Below are positions 9,163 through 19,248 of a stretch of DNA of 64,000 bases, piece by piece. The stretch comes from Tritrichomonas foetus (Eukaryota; Parabasalia; Tritrichomonadida; Tritrichomonadidae). The stretch spans positions 41,745 to 105,744 of the forward strand of contig MLAK01000325.1 of assembly GCA_001839685.1 (NCBI GenBank), given 5' to 3'. Each line of letters starts with the position of its first letter. The first letter of the stretch is position 1. Below the pieces are notes generated by a model. The model saw nothing but the letters and a program-made list of their open reading frames with translations. It ran no database searches and was not told where the DNA came from. Position numbers and translations under genes: made by a program.

Positions 9163-9621
9163 ATGAAGGTGAATTTCTATTTCGTGTCGATGCTGCTGAA
9201 TGATCTAAAAGTTGATTTAACAGATGATATCAAGATAAGTGTGGTTGTGTTCCCATCCAAGCAAAGAAAAGATTACATTTGCAATGGTAAGAATCTAATT
9301 AATCTCAATCATCTTTGGACTTTCAAGTGTAAAGATAATTGCATCAATATGATAAGAATTTTAATAAGAAAAGTAGGATCTAAAAAAGATGAATTGATTG
9401 GTGGCTTTAATATAATGGAAAACTCCATTAAAAAAGCAGTTCAACAGGATGTTTTCACTGATATAGAATTGAAATATGATGGGAAAATGTATGTAGTTGG
9501 GAAAGCATTATACCAATGCTTTTATGGGAGTGAAGCAGAAATTATGATGGGACAATTATTTGAATCAAATAATCAACCTCATATTAAGAACTGTGAAAAA
9601 AATTGTGCGAAAAATATATAG
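9163..9621 (+). CDS. Small hypothetical protein, possibly C2-like
   Basis: A 152-residue protein with no certain family. Residues 15-85 have alternating strand-like segments (IKISVVVFPS, YICNGKNLINLNHLWTFKC, NMIRILIRKV, DELIGGFNI). This order recalls a small C2 sandwich, where an aromatic-containing strand is followed by a basic strand and an 'IG' strand. No calcium-binding Asp cluster is evident. The C-terminal 70 residues carry no motif. A well placed Inr, balanced composition and a clean ATG support expression. It is read in the same direction as the ankyrin locus but separated by some 600 nt. The C2 idea is inference and should be tested by structure prediction. Confidence 0.5.
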   Translation: MKVNFYFVSMLLNDLKVDLTDDIKISVVVFPSKQRKDYICNGKNLINLNHLWTFKCKDNCINMIRILIRKVGSKKDELIGGFNIMENSIKKAVQQDVFTDIELKYDGKMYVVGKALYQCFYGSEAEIMMGQLFESNNQPHIKNCEKNCAKNI

Positions 9622-9730
9622 TAAAGTATTGTTGATATTTAAAATCTTATTTATGACAATTACATCTATATGAAAATGAATTGAATTTAGAAATATATTA
9701 CACAAAGACCCCACCTCAATTTAAGAAATC

Positions 9731-9792
9731 AAGCAATAATAGAAATTAAACAATAATAGAAATCAAACAATAATAGAAATCAAATAATAAAT
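9731..9792 (+). repeat. 17-nt tandem repeat, about 3.5 copies
   Basis: Units 9731-9747, 9748-9764 and 9765-9781 share the core CAATAATAGAAAT and differ at two positions; a partial fourth copy follows. It sits just upstream of the RGS-like fragment and may reflect local slippage. Confidence 0.8.
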
Positions 9793-9806
9793 AACTTTCA
9801 TAACAT

Positions 9807-10055
9807 ATGTCAATCCTTGAAGAAAATATTAATCTGATAAAGAAACCTACGCTATATGAAACATTTAGTCAATTCTCTAAAAAAGAATTTGCTACTAATT
9901 CTATTTTATTTCTAATTTCTCTATATACAAATAACACGGTGACATTTTTTCACTTCAATTTTAACATTTTGGTTTTGAATTCAAAAATCATACAATTTCT
10001 CCAGATTTACATTCTTGTTTCACTTCTTCCAATAGTGCAGCAAGAACTGAAATAG
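9807..10055 (+). pseudogene. Truncated RGS-domain-like fragment
   Basis: An 82-codon frame. The first 45 residues read like helices 2-4 of a regulator-of-G-protein-signalling domain: NLIKKPTLYETFSQFSKKEF then ATNSILFLISLYTNN, matching the pattern P.l...F..Fl..EFs.E.l.Fw. The rest of the fold is missing; the frame continues into hydrophobic sequence that is simply the antisense of the Myb gene's 3' end (overlap 9988-10055). A TCATA box sits about 8 nt before the ATG. The likely reading is the 5' remnant of a larger RGS gene cut off by the convergent Myb locus. It could also be a chance frame. Confidence 0.3.
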
Positions 10056-10491
10056 GTATTGGAAGCTCATATATCTTTCTTTGGATCTTTGTTGATGTAT
10101 TAATACTGGTAGATGTGATTGCTTTATTAACTCCACGCATGAGCAAATGAAAACGGTTTTTCAGGCTCACGTCTGATCTTCCTGTAAAATATGGAACAAT
10201 TTTAGACCAGTGTGGCCCAATTTCTTGATGTTTTTGTATTAATAAATTATCTTCTTCAAATGACCATGAATTGCGATTACTTGATTCTGGAGATAAGAAA
10301 TACTTATAACGTTCTCTACATTGACGAATTGATCGACCAGGCATTCTATTGGCGATTTCTTTCCAGTTTTTACTTCCGAACTCTTGAACGAAATGAAGGA
10401 GTTTCTGATCTTCTTCATTGGTGAACTTACATTTTTTCCAAGACAATTGTTGCGGCGGATCAAAAATGTCTGGGTCACTCGAACTGATCAT
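9988..10491 (-). CDS. Two-repeat (R2R3) Myb-like DNA-binding protein
   Basis: A 167-residue protein from the ATG at 10491, consisting almost wholly of two Myb/SANT repeats. Repeat 1 (about 18-66) has WKKCKFTNEEDQKLL, GSKNWKEIA and RSIRQCRERYKYFL. Repeat 2 (about 73-118) has NSWSFEEDNLLIQKHQEIG, HWSKIVPYFTGRSDVSLKNRFHLLM. The tryptophan spacing and the basic third helices (RQCRERY, VSLKNRF) fit sequence-specific DNA binding. In Trichomonas vaginalis small R2R3 Myb proteins regulate promoters such as ap65-1, and this gene has the same compact design, so a nuclear transcription factor is expected. A TCAAT Inr at 10498-10502 gives a 9-nt leader. The C-terminal 45 residues are Ser/Thr-rich then acidic. 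Confidence 0.9.
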   Translation of the reverse strand: MISSSDPDIFDPPQQLSWKKCKFTNEEDQKLLHFVQEFGSKNWKEIANRMPGRSIRQCRERYKYFLSPESSNRNSWSFEEDNLLIQKHQEIGPHWSKIVPYFTGRSDVSLKNRFHLLMRGVNKAITSTSINTSTKIQRKIYELPIPISVLAALLEEVKQECKSGEIV

Positions 10492-10497
10492 TTGCAA

Positions 10498-10502
10498 ATT
10501 GA
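10498..10502 (-). promoter_or_regulatory. Inr (TCAAT) of the Myb gene
   Basis: On the minus strand TCAAT puts the presumed +1 adenine 9 nt before the ATG at 10491. It also argues for that ATG over the slightly longer open frame. Confidence 0.5.
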
Positions 10503-12727
10503 ATTACATTTTTACATCGTGATTTGTGTTCTTCTCAATTTTTTATTCGAAATAAATTTTTTTCAAAATAAATATTGTATTACATGAGCTTTTGTTTCTT
10601 AGTTGCACGAACAAATGATATATCTGATATCATAAAAAAAATCTTCTATTCTCGTACAAACATTTTCAATTGTTTTTTTATCTTTTGAATGATTCATTGA
10701 ATTGATAAAATATTCTGGTAATTTTTGCTTTTTATTACCTCACAAAAATTATCTTATTTCTTTTCGCTAGATTCAATTTATTGAATTGATTTTTACTAAT
10801 TGTTAGAATTTCTTTACACCATTCAATTTTGATTTTTGCAAGATTAACGCATATTTTGAAAAAACTATCGGAAATGGTAAAGTTTTCCAAAAATTCTTAT
10901 CAAGAAAATTAGGATGTTTATAATACCCGCATGAAAAATTTTGTCGATATCAAAATTCAAGACAATATTGACTGTTCGAATAGATGAAGTTAACTTTTGA
11001 TATTCAATATATGCCGATCATACATTTTTCCAGAATCAAAGATAAAATTCCACAAAAATATGATTATTTCATTACACAATCGGAAACGTTGTGATATTTC
11101 CAGATTGAAATTTATATTATGTTATTATCTGAATGATACATCATAATTTCATGAAATATCCATGAGTATGCTGATATAAATAAATTCCCAAAATTCTTTG
11201 CAAGTTTTTCAATATTGAATGGTGATTCAAAAAATTGTTGACTATTTGAACGAATAAATTTGCGAAAGAAATGTGCGAACAGACCCTTCACCGATGAATC
11301 TTTCTGAAATTGGAATATGTTATTATAGGCCATGTGTCTAATTCAATAAACGAAGTTATATAAAAATCTGTCTCGGAATTCCTGAGAAATAGATTCTCAT
11401 TCAAATTCGGAATTTTGGGAGAGGAGCTAAGGTTAAATATATTTCACCAGGAAATTTTTATATAGATGGATCATAGTATTCAAGAAAAATGCAAAATTTA
11501 TGGCTTTGCACAAGTGATAGTGTCCAATGTCTATGTTTCATATTTATATATAGCTGCAAGATATTACGGATATTAGCTTTATTTCTTGAATAAGAATTTT
11601 TAGGGAATTAACTTTTTCTATTATCTATTCAAATTTGAAAAATAATACGTTTATTTGAACTTATCGATTTTTCACATTCAATTTGTCACATAAAGCTAAG
11701 AGGAAATATCTTGATGGAAACTTGATAATATATGATATTAAGCATTCTTCCATTCTTAATATAGAGTATAAAGAACTTTTTCTCCTAATATTGATATATT
11801 TTCATATTAGATCAATGTATATTTCCGAAATAATTTTTGACCTTATGAAAATATTTCACCAGGAATATTTTTTTGTGAGGTATCCATACATTAAAAACCA
11901 AAAAAGCTTTATATTTCGCTACCTAAGATCAAAAAATTAGATATTCGCAGACGAATCTTCCTTTGGCAATCAACAAATTATGCTGAAAAGAGGAATTATT
12001 GTCATTTTCCTGCATTTCACTCGCTGATGATGATATTGGGAAAACGAGCAGAAAAGTTGGGCACTTTCTTAATGCCATCAGNAAACAGATGATGACTNCT
12101 GNTCAACTNCANAAAATNAGAACTTTNCATCGNTGAAAANTAAAANTTCNAAAATTTCGAGATTTTTTCCCAATTTTGGTAAATATAAAAATAAAGTTTA
12201 ATAATAATGATGAAATGAATGTTTTTTAATTTTGGTGAATTATTTCTTCATGATACAATTCGAATCGACTTCATTCTGTGGCATATGCATAATGAATAGA
12301 TATTATATCTTATATGGAAATCACAAATTGCAATATCAATTTCATCCAGAAATACAGTATAGTCAAAATTCACTTTTTTTTAGTAAACGGTTCTTTGGCG
12401 AAATGAATAATATCAAAAATTTTCAATCTAATTGATAGTTGTTATATTGGGATCTATGAATGAATTCTTTTTCATGTCTTATTTTTTAATGATGCATTAA
12501 TAGAGTTAAATAAAAATTCCGATTTTCCATCCAATGGTATCATATGATTTCTGTACTACACTCTTCAGCATCATAGAAGCCAATAGTATTTAATTTAAAA
12601 TAAAGAATCATCAAACGTAATTAATTTTTGATTCATAAGCAACCCCAATTTTGATGTGAGAATTGATGCAGAAATTCTATATAAACAACCATATAACGAT
12701 TGAAAAAGTTAATATTTAATTTACACT
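10503..12727. other. 2.2 kb without a convincing gene
   Basis: AT-rich, with short open frames only (for example minus 11112-11333 and plus 11683-11940) that I cannot tie to a family. They may be relics or chance. A short segment reading TTTCACCAGGAA occurs twice, near 11439 and 11853. The stretch at 12082-12150 contains ambiguous bases (separate entry). No tRNA or array seen. Confidence 0.45.
12082..12150. other. Ambiguous bases (11 N) in 69 nt
   Basis: N occurs at 12082, 12098, 12102, 12109, 12112, 12118, 12127, 12133, 12140, 12146 and 12150. Scattered single Ns rather than a solid block point to low-quality or conflicting reads, not a sized scaffold gap. No gene lies across it. Confidence 0.95.
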
Positions 12728-13417
12728 TTAGCCGAAAGGCATGATAAGTCCTGGAGCTTTCAAGACAATCCGTCCACCAACGCCCACCTGATCAATCACG
12801 CTCTTATTGAGTAGCATTATCTCTTTCTTATCGAGTTTGGCTGCGCATTTTGGACATTGCATGTCGATTTTTGCAATCCTATTCACGCAACTCTCGCAGA
12901 GGGCGTGACCGCACGGAACTCTGTACGCTTTCACTATTCCAATCATTGGGTTTTCACATCCGCAGCAAAGCGGTCCACTCGAGTCTGATTTATATTCGAG
13001 ATTAAGCAAATTTTTCATTCCGATCTTTTTTGAACAAATTGGACACTTCGGTCGCACTTTTTTCCGCTTTTCTGTAACTATTATATTTCTGCTATTTTCT
13101 GGCTGCGAATCAACTTTTGGAGCGATTCGTTGCGTTCGCATGAATAAATTGATATCGTTGGTTTTCTTTTCGTCTTTTGTCGAATGTTGTGTAGTTTTTG
13201 CTGACTTGGTGTGCTCAAGAAGGAATTCTATCATACATTCCTTACAGAAAACGTCTCCGCTTGGGCAACAAACAGGATGCTGAGCAGGATGGTTGCAAAT
13301 CCCGCAGGAATTCCACGAGTTCATCGCATGGACGTCGACTGTTACCTTTTTTGTGGATCCGCGCCAAAGGGTTCGTGTTCGATTTGTAATTGAGTAAGTT
13401 GCTGTTGATGAAGCCAA
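12728..13417 (-). CDS. NOSIP-like RING/U-box E3 ubiquitin ligase
   Basis: The open frame gives 229 residues resembling NOSIP, an E3 ligase also found with spliceosomes. The N-terminal zinc motif (residues 38-61: CGIC...PVCCPSGDVFCKECMIEFLLE) matches NOSIP's first half-RING, where plants have CCLC...MCCHKGHVFCRECILE. A basic linker follows, then CPICSKKIGMKNL at 125-137. A second RING-like unit is at 151-191 (CCGCENPMIG, VPCGHALCESC, CPKC). The C-terminus DKKEIMLL......G.GGRIVLKA mirrors NOSIP's ending. Unlike human NOSIP, most zinc cysteines are kept. The start is unresolved. NOSIP-like sequence extends upstream of the first ATG (13324, residue 32), but there is an in-frame stop at about residue -3 and no ATG between. 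A 5' intron, a non-ATG start or a shorter protein are possible. Confidence 0.72.
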   Translation of the reverse strand: MASSTATYSITNRTRTLWRGSTKKVTVDVHAMNSWNSCGICNHPAQHPVCCPSGDVFCKECMIEFLLEHTKSAKTTQHSTKDEKKTNDINLFMRTQRIAPKVDSQPENSRNIIVTEKRKKVRPKCPICSKKIGMKNLLNLEYKSDSSGPLCCGCENPMIGIVKAYRVPCGHALCESCVNRIAKIDMQCPKCAAKLDKKEIMLLNKSVIDQVGVGGRIVLKAPGLIMPFG

Positions 13418-13679
13418 TTTAGATTAGATGTTAAATAATTTATTGACCTATGAATTCACCATAACGTTTGATGAATACATCAAGTCTGGTATTTTCATCA
13501 GATAGTCTCTTTAAAGAAATCTTCTCTAATAAATATGTTTAATTGTTAATTGAAACCAATTTAAAATGAACATCTGGAAAAATATCATGAATAATTGATT
13601 TATAAATGATTTTACAAATATAGTTTTCAAGATTATCAACACTATGAGATTGTTTTTATGGTCTATCTCCATTTTCATT

Positions 13680-14657
13680 TTAATCATCATCAGATGTGGA
13701 AATTTCTGCAAGACAAAGCATTCCCATCATGTGCGGTGGATTTTCTCTATCATTTGTCAAGTTAACAATGCTTTGAACCTCTTTATTATCATTTTCTTTT
13801 TTATTATTTTCATTTTGAACATTTATTTTTTGATCATTTTCTATCTTTATTTCATCATCATCTGATTCATTAATTACATTAATTTCTTGTTCGGAAGTAA
13901 TATCGAATATCATATCTGGAACAAGAGGAGAATCTTGTATAACAGTTGTGTTTGATGGAATTGCCGAAATTGTACCTGGATTCATCATTTGATTCATATT
14001 GTCAAATATTCCTGTGTATTCTCCTTTATCAAACATTCCAAAATCATCGAGTTCTGAATCACTTTTATCTTCAATTTTATCATTTTCTTCAAATTTCAAT
14101 AGAATTACAAATAATACTCCAGTAGCACTAACATACAACATAAACATCACAATGAATACAATAACAATATTTTTGTTAAGTTCCATTGAATGTCTCATTG
14201 CATCTCTGCAATCATATAATATGAGACCACATCTATCTTCGGTACTTCCGTAGCCGCAGCATTCAAAAGAATTTTCAAGTGTCATTTTGGCACCTTTAAT
14301 GGCGTTATCTTCCCATAGTTTTCCGAGTAAATTCAATAAAGCATCTGTTTTTGCAAGGAAACCAATTACAACAATGTATATCAAAAAGAAAATGCAACAA
14401 ACTATTATTTGAATAATACGAAATACTTTTCTCTGTGTCCAAGAAGCAACAAGCATAACAACTAAAATAATCATCCCAATAATTGATAAAATAATACATA
14501 ATGTTTGAATTCCATTGCTTTTTGTTCCATCAGTATCAATATCACCTTTAAAAACAATTGCTCCAGTGAGACACACACCAAATAATACTCCACCTGTAAG
14601 AACAGACGTAATTGTAGATAGAATACCAACAATAAGACGAATTCCACATGAAAACAT
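13680..14657 (-). CDS. Tetraspanin with long acidic cytosolic tail
   Basis: A 325-residue protein with four hydrophobic segments (about 8-36, 51-72, 79-101, 163-188). Between TM3 and TM4 lies a short large extracellular loop (102-161) holding the tetraspanin signature CCG at 133-135 plus Cys143 and Cys150, enough for two disulfides. Tetraspanins organise membrane microdomains; in Trichomonas vaginalis they are linked to adherence, flagella and exosomes. The loop is at the short end of the family. The unusual part is the C-terminal tail of about 135 residues (189-325), rich in Asp, Glu, Asn and Met, much longer than in standard tetraspanins. It ends ISTSDDD. It lies tail to head with the NOSIP-like gene on the same strand, about 260 nt apart. 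Confidence 0.87.
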   Translation of the reverse strand: MFSCGIRLIVGILSTITSVLTGGVLFGVCLTGAIVFKGDIDTDGTKSNGIQTLCIILSIIGMIILVVMLVASWTQRKVFRIIQIIVCCIFFLIYIVVIGFLAKTDALLNLLGKLWEDNAIKGAKMTLENSFECCGYGSTEDRCGLILYDCRDAMRHSMELNKNIVIVFIVMFMLYVSATGVLFVILLKFEENDKIEDKSDSELDDFGMFDKGEYTGIFDNMNQMMNPGTISAIPSNTTVIQDSPLVPDMIFDITSEQEINVINESDDDEIKIENDQKINVQNENNKKENDNKEVQSIVNLTNDRENPPHMMGMLCLAEISTSDDD

Positions 14658-17438
14658 ATATCTTCCGAAAAAATACCGAATTTATGTTGTGTTCACAAAA
14701 TTTCAGATTAATCTTTCATATAAATTTTCTTTCTTTCTTTAAGATATAGTATTTTTCCTGAAGATAAAGGTTCCTATAAGAAAGAAAAAATTATATGTCA
14801 TTTGACAAATTTGCCAATCACGTTAATTGAAATAGAATACTTCGTTTTTCACTCTTTCAAAATCGCGTTGATTTTCAACGACCAGAAAAATCTTTCTTTG
14901 GAAATGCACCTGACGATTAGTTATTATTTTTTCACAAATTATGAAATCAAAGAAGGGATAATAATTTATCTCCTTCAGTTTCATATTAAAGTGCTCTGAA
15001 GAAATGTTAGTTGGCACGTTATTCAGACTAAAATAATGTGAATCCGATTAAAATTGAACTCAAAATGAATCTTTAAATACCAATTTCTTTGATGTCTATT
15101 TACTGTAGTGAGAGGAAGCATATCAGTATGTCAGAAAATCATTGAATTACGCTTCACTCTAAAACGAGCAAAACTATATCATGCCAATTATAACAATTAC
15201 TCCATTATATAAAACGCATTGGCCCTACTTGCTAAAACAAGTTATTTCAATGATCATTGAAATTTGTTTAATTTTTTGTATAAATTGTGTGATTTTGTTG
15301 ATCATAAAGGATTTAACTTCATACATAAGCTTTAAAAGGCTGTATTTTTATTATTCACAAAAACTGACAGAATTCATTTCAATATCAAATTTTAATGGGA
15401 TAGTAATAATTCGATGATATCATCGATTCATAAATCATATGATTACTATGGAACTAAGTAGTGAATCACGAGCAGTTATTCGAGTTATTCCAGATTAATT
15501 GACTTTCAGAAATGCATAATAAAGAGTTGAATAAACACAAAGAATTTCCAAAAAGTATCATTATATCTCACATCAAAGAAATGGTAATGATGTTTCAGTG
15601 GAGCTGTTTCAAAAATCCGAAAATAAGGGATTTCGACGAATCATGTTTATTGAAATATATATTATTCCAAAATATACCACAACTAAACATGTATCACTTT
15701 GCACCGATTTAGGCAACCGAGACGAAAATGAATTATGGGGAATAGGTAATCTTTCATAACATGTCTCAAATTTTTGATATAACTAATAATTCATTATGTG
15801 ATTATTCCGTTGAATTATCAAGAATATTTGTATTTTTTCACATTTTAGAATTAACAAAATTATTTTTACAATAGCATTTGGTTATATAGATCTGAACTTC
15901 TGCTTATTTTGAGATAAAAGCCATATAAGATAATTTTGAGAACTCAAAAGTATCAAAACTTTTAAGAAATTAATCTGAAATAATTCTATTGTAATGTAAC
16001 GTAAATTTGATTGAAATTAAATAACAAGCATTGAAATTGAACGATAAGTTTTTGTATTTTGATTAATCCGATGAAAACAGATGTATACAAACCAAATAGT
16101 CTTAACGTACGAAATCACTAAAATGATCCTTATCATCAGTATTACTTAATACCATCAGTCAAAAATCAAAACCCAAATAGCTAAAAGAATGACGAAAATT
16201 TCCCTTATCGCAAACTTCGCAAATGGTCGAATTCACAAATATTTCGAAAATGATTCTGAAGAAGCTATTGTTTCAGTTTTCGGGTGAACAGCTTTCAGTC
16301 AATTGTTAAATCTATTTTTTATAGTTATGAGCCATATTTATTCATAGTTTTGAAATTTTGCAACAATTAAACCGAAAAAAGAGCGATTTTGGAGAAAGCC
16401 TAAAAAAAAATTGTGAGAAGCTTTTTTTCCAAGAATCATAAAGATTATAACACTGCTTCCCATAATTCTATTTACACTTCTTCTATCGATTTTTAATTAA
16501 AAATCGCGAAAATTTTGATAGTTTTAACTCAGTGATGGTGAATTAATTCAATTTCCATTTGACAGATATGAATGTATTGAAATCTTTTCTGTCATAAAAT
16601 TTTAGTATATGAAGAAAATAGACTGGCAGTCCTCAACAGCACATTCTCAAGCAGGGATACAGATACAACGATTGAAAGACCAAATCAAGAAAAATGGAAT
16701 CCAATATGTTTTTTTCCAGACTCGATGCCAAGTGAATTTTCTGATGACTCGCCAATTAGATGGCAAAACATTCGTAATCTTCTCATTGATGCCTAAATTT
16801 TTTTTATTTATATCAAAATTATTAATATTTTTTTTATACTTCATTTTTGTATTTTGGAAAACATTATAATTTTCGATGGAGGGTCATATGATAATAAAAA
16901 GCACGATTTATGATAAGAAATAATCAAGATATTAATGCTATAAAATCCCTTTTTATCTCAATAATTCTCAGAAATTTCTGTGGGGTTTATTTTTTTCTCA
17001 CAATTTTTTTTTGGATTTGGTTTTCTCTGTATCTTGATTTTTAAATTATAATATTTATATATTATTAATAGGATTACAATTAAATAATATTTAGATGACA
17101 ATAATATCAACAATTATTCATTTAGATCTCTCAATAGTCTTCTACATCTAGAGCTAGTTAGTTTGTATACATCTATGAAAACCCAGATAACATTTCACAA
17201 AATGTTAATCAACTTCTCAATTTCACGAAATATGAAATAATTGAAAAGTCTGATTAAACCTTTCATGATAAATTCAAGAGAAAAATCTGAATGAGGAAAA
17301 AAATGTAGAATCAAGAAATAATCTTAAACAACTTTTTCAATGATAAAAAAGGCTGTGACCATGTAAACAAAGAAAAAGTATCTTGTCTCAAATAAAAACA
17401 AAAACAAATAAAAAAGTTGTTAAACGTTCTCCTCGTCA
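14658..17438. other. 2.8 kb without a convincing gene
   Basis: AT-rich region between the divergent tetraspanin and DYRK genes. Open frames of 60-90 codons occur (for example 15181-15417, 15512-15712, 16609-16869), but in DNA of this composition such lengths are expected by chance and none carries a motif. No RNA gene, array or strong repeat seen. Confidence 0.45.
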
Positions 17439-18962
17439 ATGAGCGATCTAATTCTCGAGGATCTTACGCTCTATATTAAAGAAACTTTCAATGAAATCTC
17501 ACCACAAATGTATCCTCCACCCTCCTTTGCTGCAGGGCGGCCGTTAAACCCACCAGAGGAGGAAGACCCATTATGCTCAGTATCAAGTGAAGGCCACAAG
17601 ATTGTATTCGTCAACGAAGTCTTTGAAGACGACAAACAACATAAATACCGCGTTATTGACACAATTGGATCAGGCACTTTCTCTTATGTGTTTAAATGTC
17701 AAGATTTACAAACGAAAAAATTCGTCGCCATGAAGGTTATTAAAAATCTACAACTTTACTATCAAACGGGTCTAGGGGAAATTATGATTCACCAGCTGAT
17801 GGCAAAGGCGCCCGACCATCCAGGAAAATCCAAAGTCATGAATCCCTTAAATACTTTCGAAATTGATAACCACGTATGTATTGTTATGCCACTAATGTAC
17901 CGGTCACTTTTTGAAGGAATTTCACAAACTCAATCCCTTTTGGATCTGTTGCAATCAATTCGCAATATCATGTACCAACTTCTCCAGGGGCTAGACTTCA
18001 TCCACCAAAACGGAATAACACACTGTGATTTAAAGCCCGACAATATTTTGTTCATTGACGATGACTTCAAAGATATTTTATTAATCGACTTTGGGTCAGC
18101 TTCTCTTCAGCCTGCTGGTGCACTTCAATACATTCAATCAAGATTTTATAGAAGCCCTGAAGTTATGCTTGGTCTTCCTTTTGACTCACAAATCGATATT
18201 TGGTCAGCTGGATGTGTCGCAGCTGAATTGTTTCTTGATTTTGCTGTTTTTGCATGTGATAATGAGTTTGATGCAATTCATTCCATGGTTGGCGTTTTAG
18301 GACAATTCCCAGAAAACCTTCTTTCAAAATCAGCTCACTGGCAAAGATTTTTCGATATCGAAAGAGGCGGATTTGTCACAAAAAGTGATCCATCTGAAAT
18401 TTTATTAAATAAGCACAGCTATCATCAAAAATACCAGCAGATGGGCGCAGTTCCACTTCGCCAACTTATCAACATTCGCGCAAATCCCCAAACGCCCGAA
18501 GAAGTTGCACAAACGGATTCTTTTTCGCATTTTGTTCACTGTTTGCTTGAGTACGATCAAATGAAAAGACTTACCGCCAAACAGGCGCTTGGTCACCCAT
18601 TTTTAGAAGGAAAACCAATCACGATAGATTGGAAGCCAATCGAAGTGAAAAGATTACCACCAAACCCACCAAAAGACATTTCAGAAGGTGGAGCAGAATA
18701 CAAATCCACAACATTGATGGGTGGCCAAGTTACTTCTTCATTGCCACCAATGGAACACAGTATGTCTAATTTCACTCGTATTGCTAGCAACATCGCTAGT
18801 AATATGACAATTGGACTTTCAAATGAAATCACAAATGGAGCTATTCAAAATTCAACAAGTGGTAGTATGTCAGCTGAACCAGCTGAAAAATTATCCGCTC
18901 CTGTAAGCGTCACAGCTGTGACGCCTTCAATAGAAAATTCAGAATTTCTATCACTTATGTAA
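17439..18962 (+). CDS. DYRK-family dual-specificity protein kinase
   Basis: A 507-residue CMGC kinase of the DYRK group. The kinase domain spans about 71-397: GSGTFSYV at 77-84, ATP lysine in AMKV (K99), catalytic loop HCDLKPDN at 195-202 (HCD is the DYRK variant of HRD), DFG at 217-219, and the activation segment QYIQSRFYRSPEVMLG at 230-245. The tyrosine that DYRKs phosphorylate in cis (second Tyr of YxY) is kept as Tyr231, while the first is Leu229. All catalytic residues are present. The N-terminal 70 residues are short for a DYRK, without a clear NAPA/DH box. The C-terminal 110 residues are Ser/Thr/Asn-rich and likely disordered. The start ATG directly follows GTCA, so the leader would be almost nil if that is the Inr. 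Confidence 0.9.
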   Translation: MSDLILEDLTLYIKETFNEISPQMYPPPSFAAGRPLNPPEEEDPLCSVSSEGHKIVFVNEVFEDDKQHKYRVIDTIGSGTFSYVFKCQDLQTKKFVAMKVIKNLQLYYQTGLGEIMIHQLMAKAPDHPGKSKVMNPLNTFEIDNHVCIVMPLMYRSLFEGISQTQSLLDLLQSIRNIMYQLLQGLDFIHQNGITHCDLKPDNILFIDDDFKDILLIDFGSASLQPAGALQYIQSRFYRSPEVMLGLPFDSQIDIWSAGCVAAELFLDFAVFACDNEFDAIHSMVGVLGQFPENLLSKSAHWQRFFDIERGGFVTKSDPSEILLNKHSYHQKYQQMGAVPLRQLINIRANPQTPEEVAQTDSFSHFVHCLLEYDQMKRLTAKQALGHPFLEGKPITIDWKPIEVKRLPPNPPKDISEGGAEYKSTTLMGGQVTSSLPPMEHSMSNFTRIASNIASNMTIGLSNEITNGAIQNSTSGSMSAEPAEKLSAPVSVTAVTPSIENSEFLSLM

Positions 18963-19248
18963 GTAATAAATAAATATTTTACTATGTTACCATATCTGAT
19001 GATTTCTTCTTTTTGTTTTATATATATTCTTTCTATATAACTGTCATAATACATCAGCGATAAAAATTTTGAATCTAATTTTGAATTTTTTTGCATACTT
19101 GTTTAGATTTTGTCAAATTAGTTTAAAAAACATCCCCAAGAAGTTGTAAAGCAATTTCGGCTTAATATGAAGAAACTTTCTTTGATTGGTGAATGTACAA
19201 TATTTTTTGAATATTTAGTTGGTCGATAATTGCCGTTTAAAAATACAA

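Noticed and set aside
11112..11333. 73-codon minus-strand ATG frame
   Set aside because: Some ankyrin-leader flavour but no recognisable motif or Inr; cannot be separated from chance.
16609..16869. 86-codon ATG frame in the 14.7-17.4 kb region
   Set aside because: No motif and no Inr in front; its C-terminal half is Phe/Ile/Leu translation of AT-rich DNA, and the length is within chance expectation.
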